Shown here piece after piece: positions 48,698 to 63,630 of a stretch of 64,000 nt of DNA. The position numbers were made by a program, and so were the translations under genes. The stretch's first letter is position 1. Every line of letters begins with the position of its first letter. The stretch spans positions 124,001-188,000 of the forward strand of contig CAJNOJ010000113.1 in the NCBI GenBank assembly GCA_905250025.1. The letters run 5' to 3'. The stretch comes from Adineta ricciae (taxonomy: Eukaryota > Rotifera > Eurotatoria > Adinetida > Adinetidae). The notes beneath the pieces were generated by a model, which saw only the letters and a program-made list of their open reading frames with translations, did not search any database and was not told the DNA's origin.

Positions 48698-49458
48698 ACA
48701 CGAAACGAATCTTTGAGATAGAAATTACATAAACATTTTATTCAATGTTGTGTCTATTTTTATGTGGCAATAAATTAATTCAAGGACACGCTCCTTACAC
48801 CATTGACAAAAACATTTCATCACTGTGCTTGATTTCAAAAAAAAAAAATTTCTCACATATATAGATCGAATAGAAGAACAGAGACTGTAGCACTAGATCC
48901 TATTCGTATGATATCAATTTGTTAATAGAAAAAAATGTTTCGTATCCCAATTTGAACTCTACATGATTAATTAGACATTTCAGTTTTTTTTTCTCACATG
49001 TTTTCGTTTTTCTCGCTATCAACAGAATCTTCTTCGAATATGTAGGTAATTAAGTTGACAACAACAACAACATTCATATCGTTACAGATACCTATAAGCG
49101 AATCATGTTATCTATGGCTACGCATCACTGCCGTTTAACTTTTCTGTCATATGAAATGCGACGAAACAACAAATGACATCATTGCTAACACTTCCTCAGT
49201 TCACATTTATGCATACTTTTCCGAATCGATAAAAAAATTGAATGAATAGAAGAAACTTCTCGTTGACTATTTCATATGCATGGTATACGTACACATTCTC
49301 CGTTGATAATTAGTCATTGTCATGATTGGTGTCTATTCAAATGGTAAACTAGTTGTTTTAGCACGCATGATTGATCACCTTTATATATAGTTTTACATAT
49401 TTCGTTCGTGTTTTTTGTCGTTTTTATTCGAAACAACATTTTATTTAGTCAAATTTAA
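48698..49458. other. Intergenic region
   Basis: About 760 bp between two plus-strand genes; AT-rich, no coding exon seen. Confidence 0.4.
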
Positions 49459-50385
49459 ATGTTAACTAATCAATCTTCGATTTATGCGAATGATAGGAGG
49501 AATTATTCCTCGAGAAGAAAATTTTTTAAGAAATATGAGAAAATGAATCCGAATCATAAAGCGCAAGTAGATCCAGCATATAGATCGCAGTATAATTATG
49601 ATCTACGTCTGATTATCTTACGACATGCGGAACGTATTGATCATGTGCTCGGCCAAGATTGGTATGATCAAGTGTTTGGTGGCGTTCCATCGGCACCTCC
49701 ACAAGCTTATCGACATCCGCTATTACCTCAAAGATTACCGCCTCGTTCTAACACGTTACTTTACGTCTTTGATCCACCAATAACTCGTACTGGTGAACAA
49801 CATGCTACATATAAGGGACAACAATTAAGTCGCGTTGGTGCTCTAGCTGATTATTGTTATTCATCTCCAGCTGCACGGAGTATCATAACAGCTAATGCTG
49901 TATTGAAAGGGATGAACCGCAGTCATGTACCTATTCGTCTCGAGCCATATCTATTCGAACCAATGAATTGGAATTCGGCGCTTTTATTACTTGAACAACT
50001 GAATCCATTTATGTCATCGGGTGACTGGAGAAAGTCAGGTTATAATATAGATCAACGATATCATCGATTGAATAATTACATTAACACAGGTGAAAATGAA
50101 GTCGGTTATTATGTTCGAACTCGAAATGTATTCGATGTCATTGAACGTCATCATGGCGATGCTTCCCCTCGTGTACACTATGGTCAATCACCCAGACGAC
50201 GTACAACTATATTAATTGTTGGTCATGCTTCATCAACAGAAATGTTTTCAACGATTGCATTGCGGCAACCGTTCGATGCGAAGGAATTAGTTGATCAGTC
50301 GGCGAAAGTTTCCTACTTGCACGCCGTTGTGCTTGAACGTGATGCCTATAGCCATACATGGTATGTACGGCCTTTTTTGCTTTAA
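49459..50385 (+). CDS. Histidine-phosphatase superfamily protein (phosphoglycerate-mutase fold), paralogue 1
   Basis: Single-exon gene, 308 aa. The phosphatase domain starts near residue 50 with LRLIILRHAERID, the RHG-type motif that carries the phospho-accepting His and its Arg; the Gly is Ala here. Further signature parts are the TRTGEQHA segment, YSSPAARSIITA (second Arg) and IVGHASSTE (second catalytic His). The insertion between the first motif and TRTGE (DWYDQVFGG...) resembles UBASH3/TULA-type and related invertebrate phosphatases. No signal peptide; the ~45-residue N-terminus is polar and basic. Substrate unknown. The neighbouring gene is a tandem paralogue. Confidence 0.85.
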   Translation: MLTNQSSIYANDRRNYSSRRKFFKKYEKMNPNHKAQVDPAYRSQYNYDLRLIILRHAERIDHVLGQDWYDQVFGGVPSAPPQAYRHPLLPQRLPPRSNTLLYVFDPPITRTGEQHATYKGQQLSRVGALADYCYSSPAARSIITANAVLKGMNRSHVPIRLEPYLFEPMNWNSALLLLEQLNPFMSSGDWRKSGYNIDQRYHRLNNYINTGENEVGYYVRTRNVFDVIERHHGDASPRVHYGQSPRRRTTILIVGHASSTEMFSTIALRQPFDAKELVDQSAKVSYLHAVVLERDAYSHTWYVRPFLL

Positions 50386-50751
50386 AAGTTGAATAAACAA
50401 AACAAGTCGAAGTAGTTTTTTTTATTCGATGTACAGCAAAGGAAAATAACGAGAAAAATCATCGATAAATGTTTGTAGAAATATAAGAAAAAAGTATGTG
50501 AGATATGCTATGATAAAATGTCATCCATAACAAAATTTATATCGATTATATGAATCTATGAAAAGAAAAAATAATAATAACCTTCAATTCTGTACAAAAT
50601 CTGTTTACACTCGTGAAATCAACCGAAAAAGAAAAAGTGGATATTTGCTGACTATATACAGGTGTTTTTCATGTTTAGTTAAGAGAGAGAACGAGCGAGA
50701 GACGTAATAAGAATATATTTGAAAGATAGTACGTAGTTATTTAGTAAAGTG
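50386..50751. other. Short intergenic region between the phosphatase paralogues
   Basis: About 366 bp, AT-rich, with a GA-rich stretch just before 50705. It should hold the 3' end of one gene and the promoter of the next; no distinct element is recognised. Confidence 0.35.
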
Positions 50752-51861
50752 ATGAATAATCATGATAGTAAATCGGCAATGACCGAACCAACAAGTGACG
50801 ATGATGTTTTACCCGTTGGCGTGAATTCTCTATCAGATTATGCACCAAATAAACTTTACCTCCTTTTAACATCATCTGTGCCTATTGACATAACAACGTC
50901 TTCCGGAGTTGTCGTGCAGACTGACAGTAGTAATAATAATAATAATAATAACGAACTCCTTCCACAAAAGCGGTCTTCGAAAAGACGAAGTTTTATTCGT
51001 TATTTTATACCAATCAATCGAACTCGTTCGTCATCGATACCTGTGGATCCTGCGAAATCTGATGGATTTGGAGCGGCGTATTATCAACAGTCACGAGGGC
51101 CGATCCAATCAATCGATCCATGTGACATGCGCTTCTTGATCATACGTCATGGCGAACGTGTTGATCGGTATTTCGGTGCCAACTGGTATATGACAGCGTT
51201 TGATCAAAATGAACAATATCGTCCTTATCATCGAAATTTCCCGGCGAGTTTACCCTTACGTACCAATCGGTATTTCTGGGCTGTAGACACACCCTTAACG
51301 TCAACAGGTTTACATGCTGCTGAACAGCTTGGGCGATTGTTTCAATCGAGATTCTTTCATCCGACCTATGCCTATTCATCACCAGCCATGCGTTGTGTGT
51401 TAACAACCATTCAAATCTTGAAAGGCCTTGGATTAGAAAACAAGATACCGATTCGCATTGAACCCGGCCTTTTAGAATTAGGTGCAGCCAGATTTGGCAT
51501 GAATGTCTTTTTTCAGCCAACTGATTGGCATAAATACGGTATCAACGTAGATTTATCATATCAACCAATTCTCACAAATATTCCTCCGTACGAACGTGAA
51601 GATGGATACTATCTTCGATCAAAACATGTCATACGTGAAATTGAGAAACGACATAATGAATTATCGACTGATTCACAAAACATACTTATTATTGCTCATG
51701 CGACGTCGCCTGAAACTTTAACATGGGATTTGATTGGTAAACAGCCAAATATTGGTGATCTCTATAGACTTTCATTGAACATCGCATATTTACAAACGGT
51801 GCTAACTGAACGTCAACAAGATAGTAAATTCTGGTCTGTGAAACCAATAGGATGGTCTTGA
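50752..51861 (+). CDS. Histidine-phosphatase superfamily protein, paralogue 2
   Basis: Single-exon gene, 369 aa, a tandem paralogue of the gene just upstream. Motifs: MRFLIIRHGERVD (canonical RHG with the catalytic His), the NWYMTAFDQN insertion also seen in paralogue 1, LTSTGLHAAEQLG, YSSPAMRC and ILIIAHATSPETL (second His). The N-terminal ~110 residues differ from paralogue 1 and are low-complexity, with a run of eight Asn and a basic SSKRRSFIRYF stretch. The ATG at 50752 is the first in frame; a GTG directly before it is not needed. Lack of introns in both copies could reflect origin through RNA or a family trait. Confidence 0.87.
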   Translation: MNNHDSKSAMTEPTSDDDVLPVGVNSLSDYAPNKLYLLLTSSVPIDITTSSGVVVQTDSSNNNNNNNELLPQKRSSKRRSFIRYFIPINRTRSSSIPVDPAKSDGFGAAYYQQSRGPIQSIDPCDMRFLIIRHGERVDRYFGANWYMTAFDQNEQYRPYHRNFPASLPLRTNRYFWAVDTPLTSTGLHAAEQLGRLFQSRFFHPTYAYSSPAMRCVLTTIQILKGLGLENKIPIRIEPGLLELGAARFGMNVFFQPTDWHKYGINVDLSYQPILTNIPPYEREDGYYLRSKHVIREIEKRHNELSTDSQNILIIAHATSPETLTWDLIGKQPNIGDLYRLSLNIAYLQTVLTERQQDSKFWSVKPIGWS

Positions 51862-52040
51862 ACTTCTGTTGTTTTGTTTTTTTTATACTATATCTCTCTC
51901 TCTCTTTCTCTTTTGGTTTTGTTGTTAATGTCTTCGCTCTGTACAGACACATACACATTTAAAAACACGACAATAACAGAAGTGAACGAAAAAAGAAAAC
52001 ATTTGAAAGTCGAAAAGAAGAAGAGAACAGAATATGTTTT

Positions 52041-53598
52041 CTAACGATAATGTTGCTGCTGTTGTTGCCAAACAGCAGCTGCTTCTTCGTGTGTCCCGCC
52101 CCAGTACGATTGTTGTGCATTGGAAAAAGGTCCTTTGGGTGAACCGGTTGTTGTTGCACCATACTGCTGAAAGAAAGTATGCATCATATCTGTATTCGGT
52201 GTTTGGCCATATTGTTGATGATAATGTGAGTGAGCAGGTGATGCACCATACGCTGTCAGTGTACGTAGACTACTGTGATCAGGTTTTGCACGTTTGAACG
52301 TTGAAGAAGGATAATCACCAATAGCCGATGGTTTGTTTTTTGGTTCAGCTGGTCCAACTGTTACACTACAACCTACGTAACGAAAAAGAATATACATAAA
52401 TGGAAAACAATCACATGGAAATCGTTGAAATTACCGAGAATGATATGTGTGCCGAATAGTGTTCGTACTACATTTGAATCATGAAATGTAACAAAAGCAA
52501 ATGAACGTGCTGGTTTTGGAATATAAACATCTTTGATTGCACCATATTTTGAAAAGTATTGTCGTAGATCATCGGGCGTGATATTATCAGGTAAGCGAGC
52601 AACAAAAATCTTTCGAGCACACTCAGGTTCATGTGCACTTGTCTAAATGACGCGAATCGGTAGGAGAAGTCACCTATTTAGATCATGTCTTTTACTTTCG
52701 AATCAGGAATTTTCACATCAACGTGTCTGCCGTCAATGAAATGACGTTTGTTGATGACAGCTAATTGAGATTCGTAGTTTTTAAATCGAATGAAGCCAAA
52801 TCCACGTGATTGTCCATTTGCATCACGTTTGATCTAAGACAAAACGAATGGAATTTATGTCTCACATATGAAAACGAATTTTTCGCTTACTTCACAGAAA
52901 ACGAGTTCACCAAATGCTTCAAAACACTTCTTGACATCTGCTTCAATACTTCGATAACTTATACCAAGTACGATTAAATCTACACAACGACGATCTGGTT
53001 CGTTTTCACCATCTGTATTCATTTCTTGTCCATAATCCATTCTTTGATTTTTATTTTGTCCAATTGTTGGCATGTTTATATCTTCCTGTTGTTCTCCAAC
53101 GCCTTTCCGTTTGATATCTGATGAAATTGCTAGAAATATCCATCAATGTCTTTTTCAAGCAGTCAAAGCCTTCACACAACTTACGTTTGGAATAAACAGT
53201 AACATATATCGTATCTGGATCCCATGCACCATCAGGATGATAGAGTTTACCATCAGCTACTCGAACACTGAGACACAAAAAAAAAGAAGAGATAACTTTC
53301 GTTTATCACAAATCAATGAACTACACGATGAATGGGAAAGGGTAATAATCACCGCACATTTCACTCAACACACGTATGTATCGTATAAATATGACAGAGA
53401 ACAAGCAAACAAACAAACAAACACGTTCACTCACCCTCTCCACACACTCGTCTCAGAATTGCGATATTTCAATGCACTCACACCTTGGAATTGAGCAGCG
53501 AGTGTACTCAATGATACTGAACCGTCAATACCGCCATCAACAGGAATTTCCACAATATCATTGTTGCCTTTGGATTCATCAGCGACCCGTATGAACAT
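52041..53598 (-). CDS. TARDBP: TDP-43 homologue (TAR DNA-binding protein)
   Basis: Nuclear RNA-binding protein regulating splicing and RNA stability. Six exons, 53598-53435, 53267-53185, 53117-52891, 52833-52696, 52642-52435 and 52372-52041, give 383 aa. The N-terminal ubiquitin-like oligomerisation domain is present: MFIRVADE...VEIPVDGG...[12 protein letters not shown], then [24 protein letters not shown] basic KRK (IKRKG) sits at the NLS position. RRM1 has [11 protein letters not shown] and [11 protein letters not shown]2 has [12 protein letters not shown] and SFAFVTFHD. The C-terminal ~110 residues differ from the vertebrate glycine-rich prion-like tail: Gly-poor, with Q/H/Y-rich pieces and an [13 protein letters not shown] end. 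Confidence 0.93.
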
Positions 53599-54219
53599 TG
53601 TTCTTGACCAGAATTGGAAGGGAATAGATAAATAGAAACAACTTCGAGATTTATATCAACACGACCAGACTTGATCGTTGTGTCTTCGTATATATAATGA
53701 TACAATAAACAAACACGCACAACTGTTAGTCGATGTAATCAAAGAAAGAAAGAAGCGATCTATTCCAATATAGAAAGAGAGCGAGAGAAGTCATCGCAGT
53801 AATATTTAATCAATACAGACTTCAATCAACAGAGGGCGGCAGTGTCCGTAATCTAATACTCATCGTGAGAATTAATATCATTCGGGATATTCTATCTTCG
53901 AAACTAACTTTCATTTCCAGTCATAACCAAATAGCAAGATAGTATTTCAGTCATAAGCTATCATCGTGACAAATCCGTGCTACTCTATATCTCAATATTT
54001 TGTTAGAGACAGTTATCAACGAAGTTCTCGTTCAATGCGCATGAAGTACATTTGTCTGTTATCACAAGTTTAGTTCGTGCTGCAGTTTATCGAAGTACAG
54101 CTTATATTATGAAAACTACGTCTCACTGAATGTGATACGAATAAAATGCGCGTTCGGACTAGCGATATTTTACTATCCGGGGAGAATCTATTCTAACGAA
54201 TGTGAAAATGTCGTATATC
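53599..54219. other. Intergenic region
   Basis: About 620 bp between CatSper (3' side) and TDP-43 (5' side), both minus strand. No coding exon seen. Confidence 0.4.
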
Positions 54220-55485
54220 TTATTTTTTCAAATTCATCTTCCGATTATCCTGATCCAACAATGTCAATTGAATTGACTTTTGAACTAATTTGGTCAATTG
54301 TTCATGTCTTTCCATATGAATTTCTAAGCTTTCCATAAGCATATAATACTCTTTGATTAGTTTTTGAATTTCTTTCATTTCTGCTTCCCAGATCAGATCA
54401 TTTTTACGAACACCATATTCTAAATTCAATCTGGTCAAATTATTCACAATTCGTTCCTCCACATCATGTTCTTTCGCTAATTGTTCATTTTTTCTGGTGT
54501 CATAGTCAAGTGTATGTTGGAAATTATCCACTAGACATATGTACATCATTCGCGAAAGAAATTAGATTCTCACTTACCGAGTACAGCCATCAGAAGATTG
54601 AGCAGAATGAAATTAATAATAAAGATATAAATCAGACAGAAACCTAATTGAAAACTGGAATATTCCTGTTGTTCGCAGACTTGATAGATCGAATACCAAT
54701 CATCGAGTGTTAATAGTGTAAACAATGAAAAGATTGTCTTCACAAGATTATCGAACTTTTGCGGACAAATCTCACTGAATAGACTACGTGCTAGTATTGC
54801 TGATATACATGTGAGAATGACCATAATAAACGTGATACTAGCCATTGGAAGCAGTACTTTCGAACATGTTTTGACAATTGTATGAAGTGATTGGATAAAA
54901 CGAATTGTACGCAGTACACGGAGTGCTCGAAAGCTTCGTAGAACTCGTAGTACACGAAGAATTTTCAGAAAATGATTGATTCGTTCGAATTGGGATCTAC
55001 AACGTCAAACTCGATGCTTTTCATCGAGAGAACAATTTACGTGCGACAAACTGTATTTGTTGATTATGATCGATTTGCAACGATGAATGTGTGTTATCGT
55101 GTGTAACTTGTTGAGTAATTAAATCAACAATACTGACGATAATAATAAATAAATCAAAGCAATTCCACAACATTTTAAAATATCTCCATAAATAAACCTA
55201 CGAAATCACCGAAAACGTTTATTTCTTCTTTGTTCCGACACCACCTACCCATATCTTCATGCAAAATTCGATCATATAGATACACAGAAAAATCTTCTCG
55301 GAGAGAAGGAAAAATGAATGATATTTGTGATAATAAAAATCATAAGTTTCAAATATCATCACAATTGTATTACATAGAACTACTGCTAGCATAAACAATG
55401 TAAAATATTTGGATTCGACCACATCCAGTAGTGTACAACTAAACAAAGTTAGCTGACTAAGGTATTGACGTATTCGTGCCGCCAT
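54220..55485 (-). CDS. CatSper-type cation channel alpha subunit (CatSper1-like)
   Basis: Single-repeat six-helix voltage-gated calcium channel subunit; CatSper channels are otherwise known from sperm flagella. Four exons, 55485-55249, 55197-55052, 54996-54578 and 54530-54220, give 370 aa. S1 begins near SKYFTLFMLAVVLC. S4 carries regular arginines (FLKILRVLRVLRSFRALRVLR). The pore has FTLLTLDDWYSIY, the T-x-D-x-W filter typical of CatSpers. S6 is FIINFILLNLLMAVLVDNFQ. The C-terminus is a coiled coil. The short N-terminus lacks the His-rich tail of mammalian CatSper1. The second intron uses a GTTTGT donor, needed to keep frame. The upstream gene ends only 81 bp away. Confidence 0.88.
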
Positions 55486-55566
55486 TTGTCTTGTTTCTAA
55501 TGAAAAGTGTTCTTTCAAACTATCTTATTTATTCAACAAAACAAAACGAAAAAAAAAACAGACAAA

Positions 55567-56022
55567 TCAAAATGGTTTAAATTTACGTTGCTGTCGCATT
55601 TGTGTGATGCGTTGTTTATCTAATTCGAATTTCATTTTCAACTGTTCCAGCTGATCGACTTTCTTGTCGGTCATTTGAAATTTGTAGAAGTTGACCAGTT
55701 CTTTTTTCTCGCTGGAACGTTTGTGCTTCGCCCGAAGGCGGTTCAGTGTTTTATCGGTTGACGGAACCATCCTTTGACGCGTTTTTTTCAACGAATGTGA
55801 CACAACAGTCCAACCGCCATCGTCGTCGTCATCTTCGTTTGATTGATTGTTATCTTGAGATTGCTCAGAAGACTTCACTTTATTGACAGCGAGGAAATTT
55901 CGAGAGGATTGCTCGAGCTGATCGAGATCCATGCAAAATCGATCGCGATATTCTTTTATCCATTTAGGAATACCATGTAGACTCACAGGAGTCGTTTTCT
56001 TTTTCTTCTCAGTAATTTTCAT
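55567..56022 (-). CDS. RRP7A-like ribosomal RNA-processing protein, C-terminal domain only
   Basis: Single-exon ORF of 151 aa. RRP7A (human ~280 aa) acts in small-subunit rRNA processing. Here only the C-terminal RRP7 region is present: GIPKWIKEYRDRF (human GIHKWISDYADSV), an acidic tract, GGWTVVSHSLKK, KRSSEKKELVNFYKFQ and the ending KMKFELDKQRITQMRQQRKFKPF (human ends EEDKQRIELLRAQRKFRPY). The N-terminal RRM is missing, and there is no space for it upstream: the next gene's stop is 62 bp away. TTATAG lies 5 nt before the ATG, compatible with leader trans-splicing. Confidence 0.85.
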   Translation of the reverse strand: MKITEKKKKTTPVSLHGIPKWIKEYRDRFCMDLDQLEQSSRNFLAVNKVKSSEQSQDNNQSNEDDDDDGGWTVVSHSLKKTRQRMVPSTDKTLNRLRAKHKRSSEKKELVNFYKFQMTDKKVDQLEQLKMKFELDKQRITQMRQQRKFKPF

Positions 56023-56084
56023 TTAATCTATAAGGAAAAGTAGACGAAATGATCACGGAAGTTTATTGAAAAGAAAATATTTTT

Positions 56085-56835
56085 TTAGTAAACATTATAA
56101 AGTTTTATAAGTTGTTGCTGAGTGAAAGGATTACGGCAGATAGGACACTGTGTAACCTGTGCACCACATTGAAGGCAAACTGCAGAATGACCACAAGTAG
56201 TGATCACCGAATCGATCGATTTTTCCATACATATGACGCATTCACTGGTCCCGTTATCCTTAGCTTCAGATGAAGGTCGTGCAGCTCCACAAGATCGACA
56301 TACAGTACGTGAGCCGAAATTCGTTTCAGGACACGATGGACATTTCCAGTCGCCAGGTTTAGCTGCTGGTGGTGGGTGTGGGGGAGAATCAACATTCATT
56401 GGTTCCGGTTTTCCTCGTCGACATTGATAACACTCAGCACGAGAGGAGAAGTTCGTCACTTTACAAAATTGACAAGTCCAATCACCCGATTTCTGTACTA
56501 TCGCTACTTGTCCTCCTGCATTTGAATTCGCTGTATCTTGTTTTGTTCGACCGCATTTATTGCACGCAATACGAGCAGCAAAATTTATATTGAGACAAAA
56601 ACGACATGTCCAATCACCTTCTCGCGGTTGAATTTGAGGTGTAGGACGGGGAGTAGATGTTGAACCACGTGAAGTCGAACAACGACGACAAGCGTTGCGA
56701 GACTTGAAATTAAATTCTCCACATTGCGAACAAGGCCAATCGCCTGGTTCTCGACGACTAAAACAAACCGATACAGTAAAAAACCTGATCTATTTCGCTG
56801 AAGTATACTTACTAGACGGACGGCTGACTTGCCAT
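56085..56835 (-). CDS. RanBP2-type zinc finger (x4) and RING finger protein
   Basis: Two exons, 56835-56813 and 56757-56085, give 231 aa. Four RanBP2-type fingers, W-x-C-x2-C-x(10)-C-x2-C, are visible: GDWPCSQCGEFNFKSRNAC, GDWTCRFCLNINFAARIAC, GDWTCQFCKVTNFSSRAEC and GDWKCPSCPETNFGSRTVC. Pro/Ser-rich linkers separate them. The C-terminal ~55 residues are a C3HC4 RING (CVICMEKS, CGHSAVCLQCG, CPICRNPF), as in MDM2/XIAP-type RINGs, so a ubiquitin ligase is likely. RanBP2 fingers bind ubiquitin or single-stranded RNA in other proteins; which applies here is unknown. I do not know a vertebrate protein with this exact layout. CTAAG lies 2 nt before the ATG. Confidence 0.83.
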
Positions 56836-57255
56836 TCCTTAGAAAAGAAAGTTGTGCGTAAGATTGACGGCATAATAAGGTGCTCGACGTTCTTACACAA
56901 CGTGCAAGAAACACACAATACATTACCGAATGACTCATTAAAAGTACCGTATGACGTCAAGGTAAATATTTGACAGCGAGTGGATAACCTGTAACTTTGA
57001 CGAAATCCAAGAAATTGAGAAAAATATCTAGAAAATAAACTATTTTAGTAATAACAAGTCATAATTTTCAGAAGAAAAAACTAAGAAATTCACATTTCTC
57101 CATGTTGGATATTCTATCTGACATATAATTATCGTCAATTTCATTACAAGTCATCTATCTGACAAAGACAAAAAAAAAGGATTCAATCAATGCCTATGAA
57201 AATAAATATCTAGTAAACACATAAGGATTCAATCTGCTTTGTATGAACATCATAT
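56836..57255. other. Intergenic region
   Basis: About 420 bp between RecQ helicase (3' side) and the RanBP2-RING gene (5' side). No coding exon seen. Confidence 0.4.
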
Positions 57256-61085
<3,830 letters not shown>

Positions 61086-61879
61086 CGTTTGTAATGTTGG
61101 ATTTTTTCATACACTCATTTCACTGATTAATTGAAAAACGGTTTTCTCATATTATAAAGAAAGAACGAACGAATGTAGAAAGAGCTCATTGGATTTATAA
61201 AGCGATCAATGGTGTAACAGAATCGAGTATTAGTGACATCTGTTCAATGTCGACAGCTCTTGGAGAATGTGATGGTTTTCAGATTTAAAAAAAATGTAAA
61301 GTTTTGTTTTTAAGAGCAATCTGATTGATCGTTCGTTGTTGTTTGTATTGCGTTTGACATTTGAGTTGAAAAATAAACGCACCACCTCAAGGAGTAAAGG
61401 TAAAAGAGTACTTTTTTGATAGTACAAGTATATGCTGTTGAATGATGATCTGAAATGTGATTTTAACTTTATCATTTGGCTTGATTACATTTTGAGAAAT
61501 TATCTCTCGTAGAAAATTCCTTCAAAACAACGAGTACCTCGATTCAGTATTAATGAGTTAAACTTTACCTGTTGTACAATTCCAACTATCAAAGAATCAC
61601 AGAATGCTGGTAATGAGAAAGCGGATACACCTTCTATCAGATTCGCTTTTCAAAAGCCTCGCTCTGGTTTTTGGTGCTAGTGTACCTTTACTTACGGGCA
61701 CATAATAAGACTAGTTTATTCGTTGATAGTCTGAACCAATTATTCCGATCGCTTAAGGCTATGTAGATGTCGCTTATATGTTTGTTTGATTCATTCATTT
61801 TCTTCTCCTATCATATTTTGTTTGTTTATTTGATTTCATTCGTAGTTTTGTTGTATTTGATGAATAGACATAAGACTTC
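61086..61879. other. Divergent intergenic region (RecQ / zinc-finger gene)
   Basis: About 800 bp between divergent genes, AT-rich, with no supported coding exon. Confidence 0.4.
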
Positions 61880-63630
61880 ATGGCTTCAACGTGTCCATCC
61901 TTATGTCAACACCCTCAATGTGATGCATTTCAATTCACTATCTGTCGACATTGCCAATTGTTTCTCTGTATAAAGCATTTGGCTGAACACCAACAACAAT
62001 TTCCAAGTGATTTTCAACGATTATTAGATGATGCCAGGCGACAACAAGCACAATTATCAGCATATGAAACGCGAACAGCTGACCAACAACGTGCGAAACT
62101 AACTCAAACATATGATACTGACCTAACACAATACAGACAGTCGAATTTGTATGTCCAAACAAAAATATCGCACGACGATACACGTTCGTGCGCCAACCGA
62201 TCTAATGCATTTATACCTATAACGGATAGATTTGGCCAGTTTAATAACGAACCAGATACAACAGCTGATATGAATAATTCACCATTCGACGAAGAGAGTC
62301 TCTTCGCTGCATTTGGAGGTGAGTCTTTGCTAGACTGAGAAATATCTTAATTTTTTTCTGTATACGTAGACCAATCATCGCTACTGTTATCATCATCTGA
62401 TTATAGTAAATAAAGGAGAAATGTTTTGTCAAGAAATATTCTCATTTCTTCCATTTAGACGCCTCCGATATGAATACTCGAGTACCTCGATTCACAGTAT
62501 CGAATACCAAACAAGAACAAAGTAAATATGTGTTCTGCATCAATTATAATTTTATTCATCTTTGTTAAATATTACGAGAAGGATTATCAACTTAACTGTT
62601 CTTTGTACATAGATTCTTCTTCCTATTCAAATCAATTCACCGCTTCCTCGACAGGTAATTTCAGCAAAAAGGATTTCTAGTTTATTTTATTTGATTCTAG
62701 TTTTAGTTTCGAAAGTCGCTGATGATGGTGATGAAATACCCGAAACTGATGTCAATCAAGTCCATAATTCTCTAACCGTAACGATTCGAGATTTCTTTTT
62801 GAACAAAAAACAGTTTTCCCGTTCTTTTGAAGGTTCGAGAATTGAAAACATACAAATGTGATTACTGTCCGCTATCGACGAATACGTATGGCATTGAGTC
62901 TCACCATCAAGTTCGTCATATTCCATGCATTCGTCGTTCAACATCTCAAATATCCCTCTTCGAACATTTGAAACAATATCATTATTTAAATTATGCCGCT
63001 TCCATGCAAATCGTTCGCTTAGTATCATCCGGTGATCTTGAAGATCATCCAAATCTATTCTCATCAGCCAGTCAATCATCTATCGTCTCTATTCTTCCAT
63101 CTTTCTTTCGTGCTCCATGCCCACTAACACAACACAATGTCTTCGGTCTGGGACCCATGCACGGCATTCGTCTGTGCTCATCGTCCAGTGAACAACAAGA
63201 TTTCGCTTTGTACGACCATTTTCTTGCATTTCATCAATTGAATCGTGCTAGTGCTATGAAGTTAGTCAAAGCGATGATGAACAACGAAAATAGTAGTCAA
63301 TTGATATTGTTTGGACCGGATGAGCAAGTTCTGAACGAAACGGCCTATGTCGTATGTCCATTAAGTAATTACGATGCTATTCTGCCTCACCAAGAACGTA
63401 TTCCACATACACCGTGTCAATCAACAGTGAAATTACGTTACTTGACTGGACATTTAAGAGATGTACATCATTTGAATAAGATTGCTGCGAAACGTATTGC
63501 ATCGGCATTACGACACGAGCAAGCCAATGCTAATGGCAGATCACGTGGATTGTTCGAACGAGATGAAAACATTTTGAAAGCAAAAAAGAAAAAAGTAAAG
63601 CAAGAAGTTCGAAGAGAACTATCGAATTGA
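61880..63630 (+). CDS. Zinc-finger protein: B-box-like N-terminus and three C-terminal CPL..C..H..H repeats
   Basis: Six exons, 61880-62318, 62370-62405, 62459-62521, 62613-62654, 62701-62777 and 62833-63630, give 484 aa. Residues 1-35 (CPSLCQHPQCDAFQFTICRHCQLFLCIKHLAEHQ) are a compact Cys/His cluster of B-box type, followed by a coiled coil (~36-75). The middle is low-complexity. The last ~265 residues hold three similar units, each with CPL, a later Cys, and L..HL...H.LN.AxAxxI: YCPLSTNTYG..., CPLTQHNVFG... and CPLSNYDAIL.... The Cys/His spacing suggests zinc binding. The end is very basic (KAKKKKVKQEVRRE). I recall similar architectures from rotifer protein sets, but the function is unknown. 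Confidence 0.8.
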
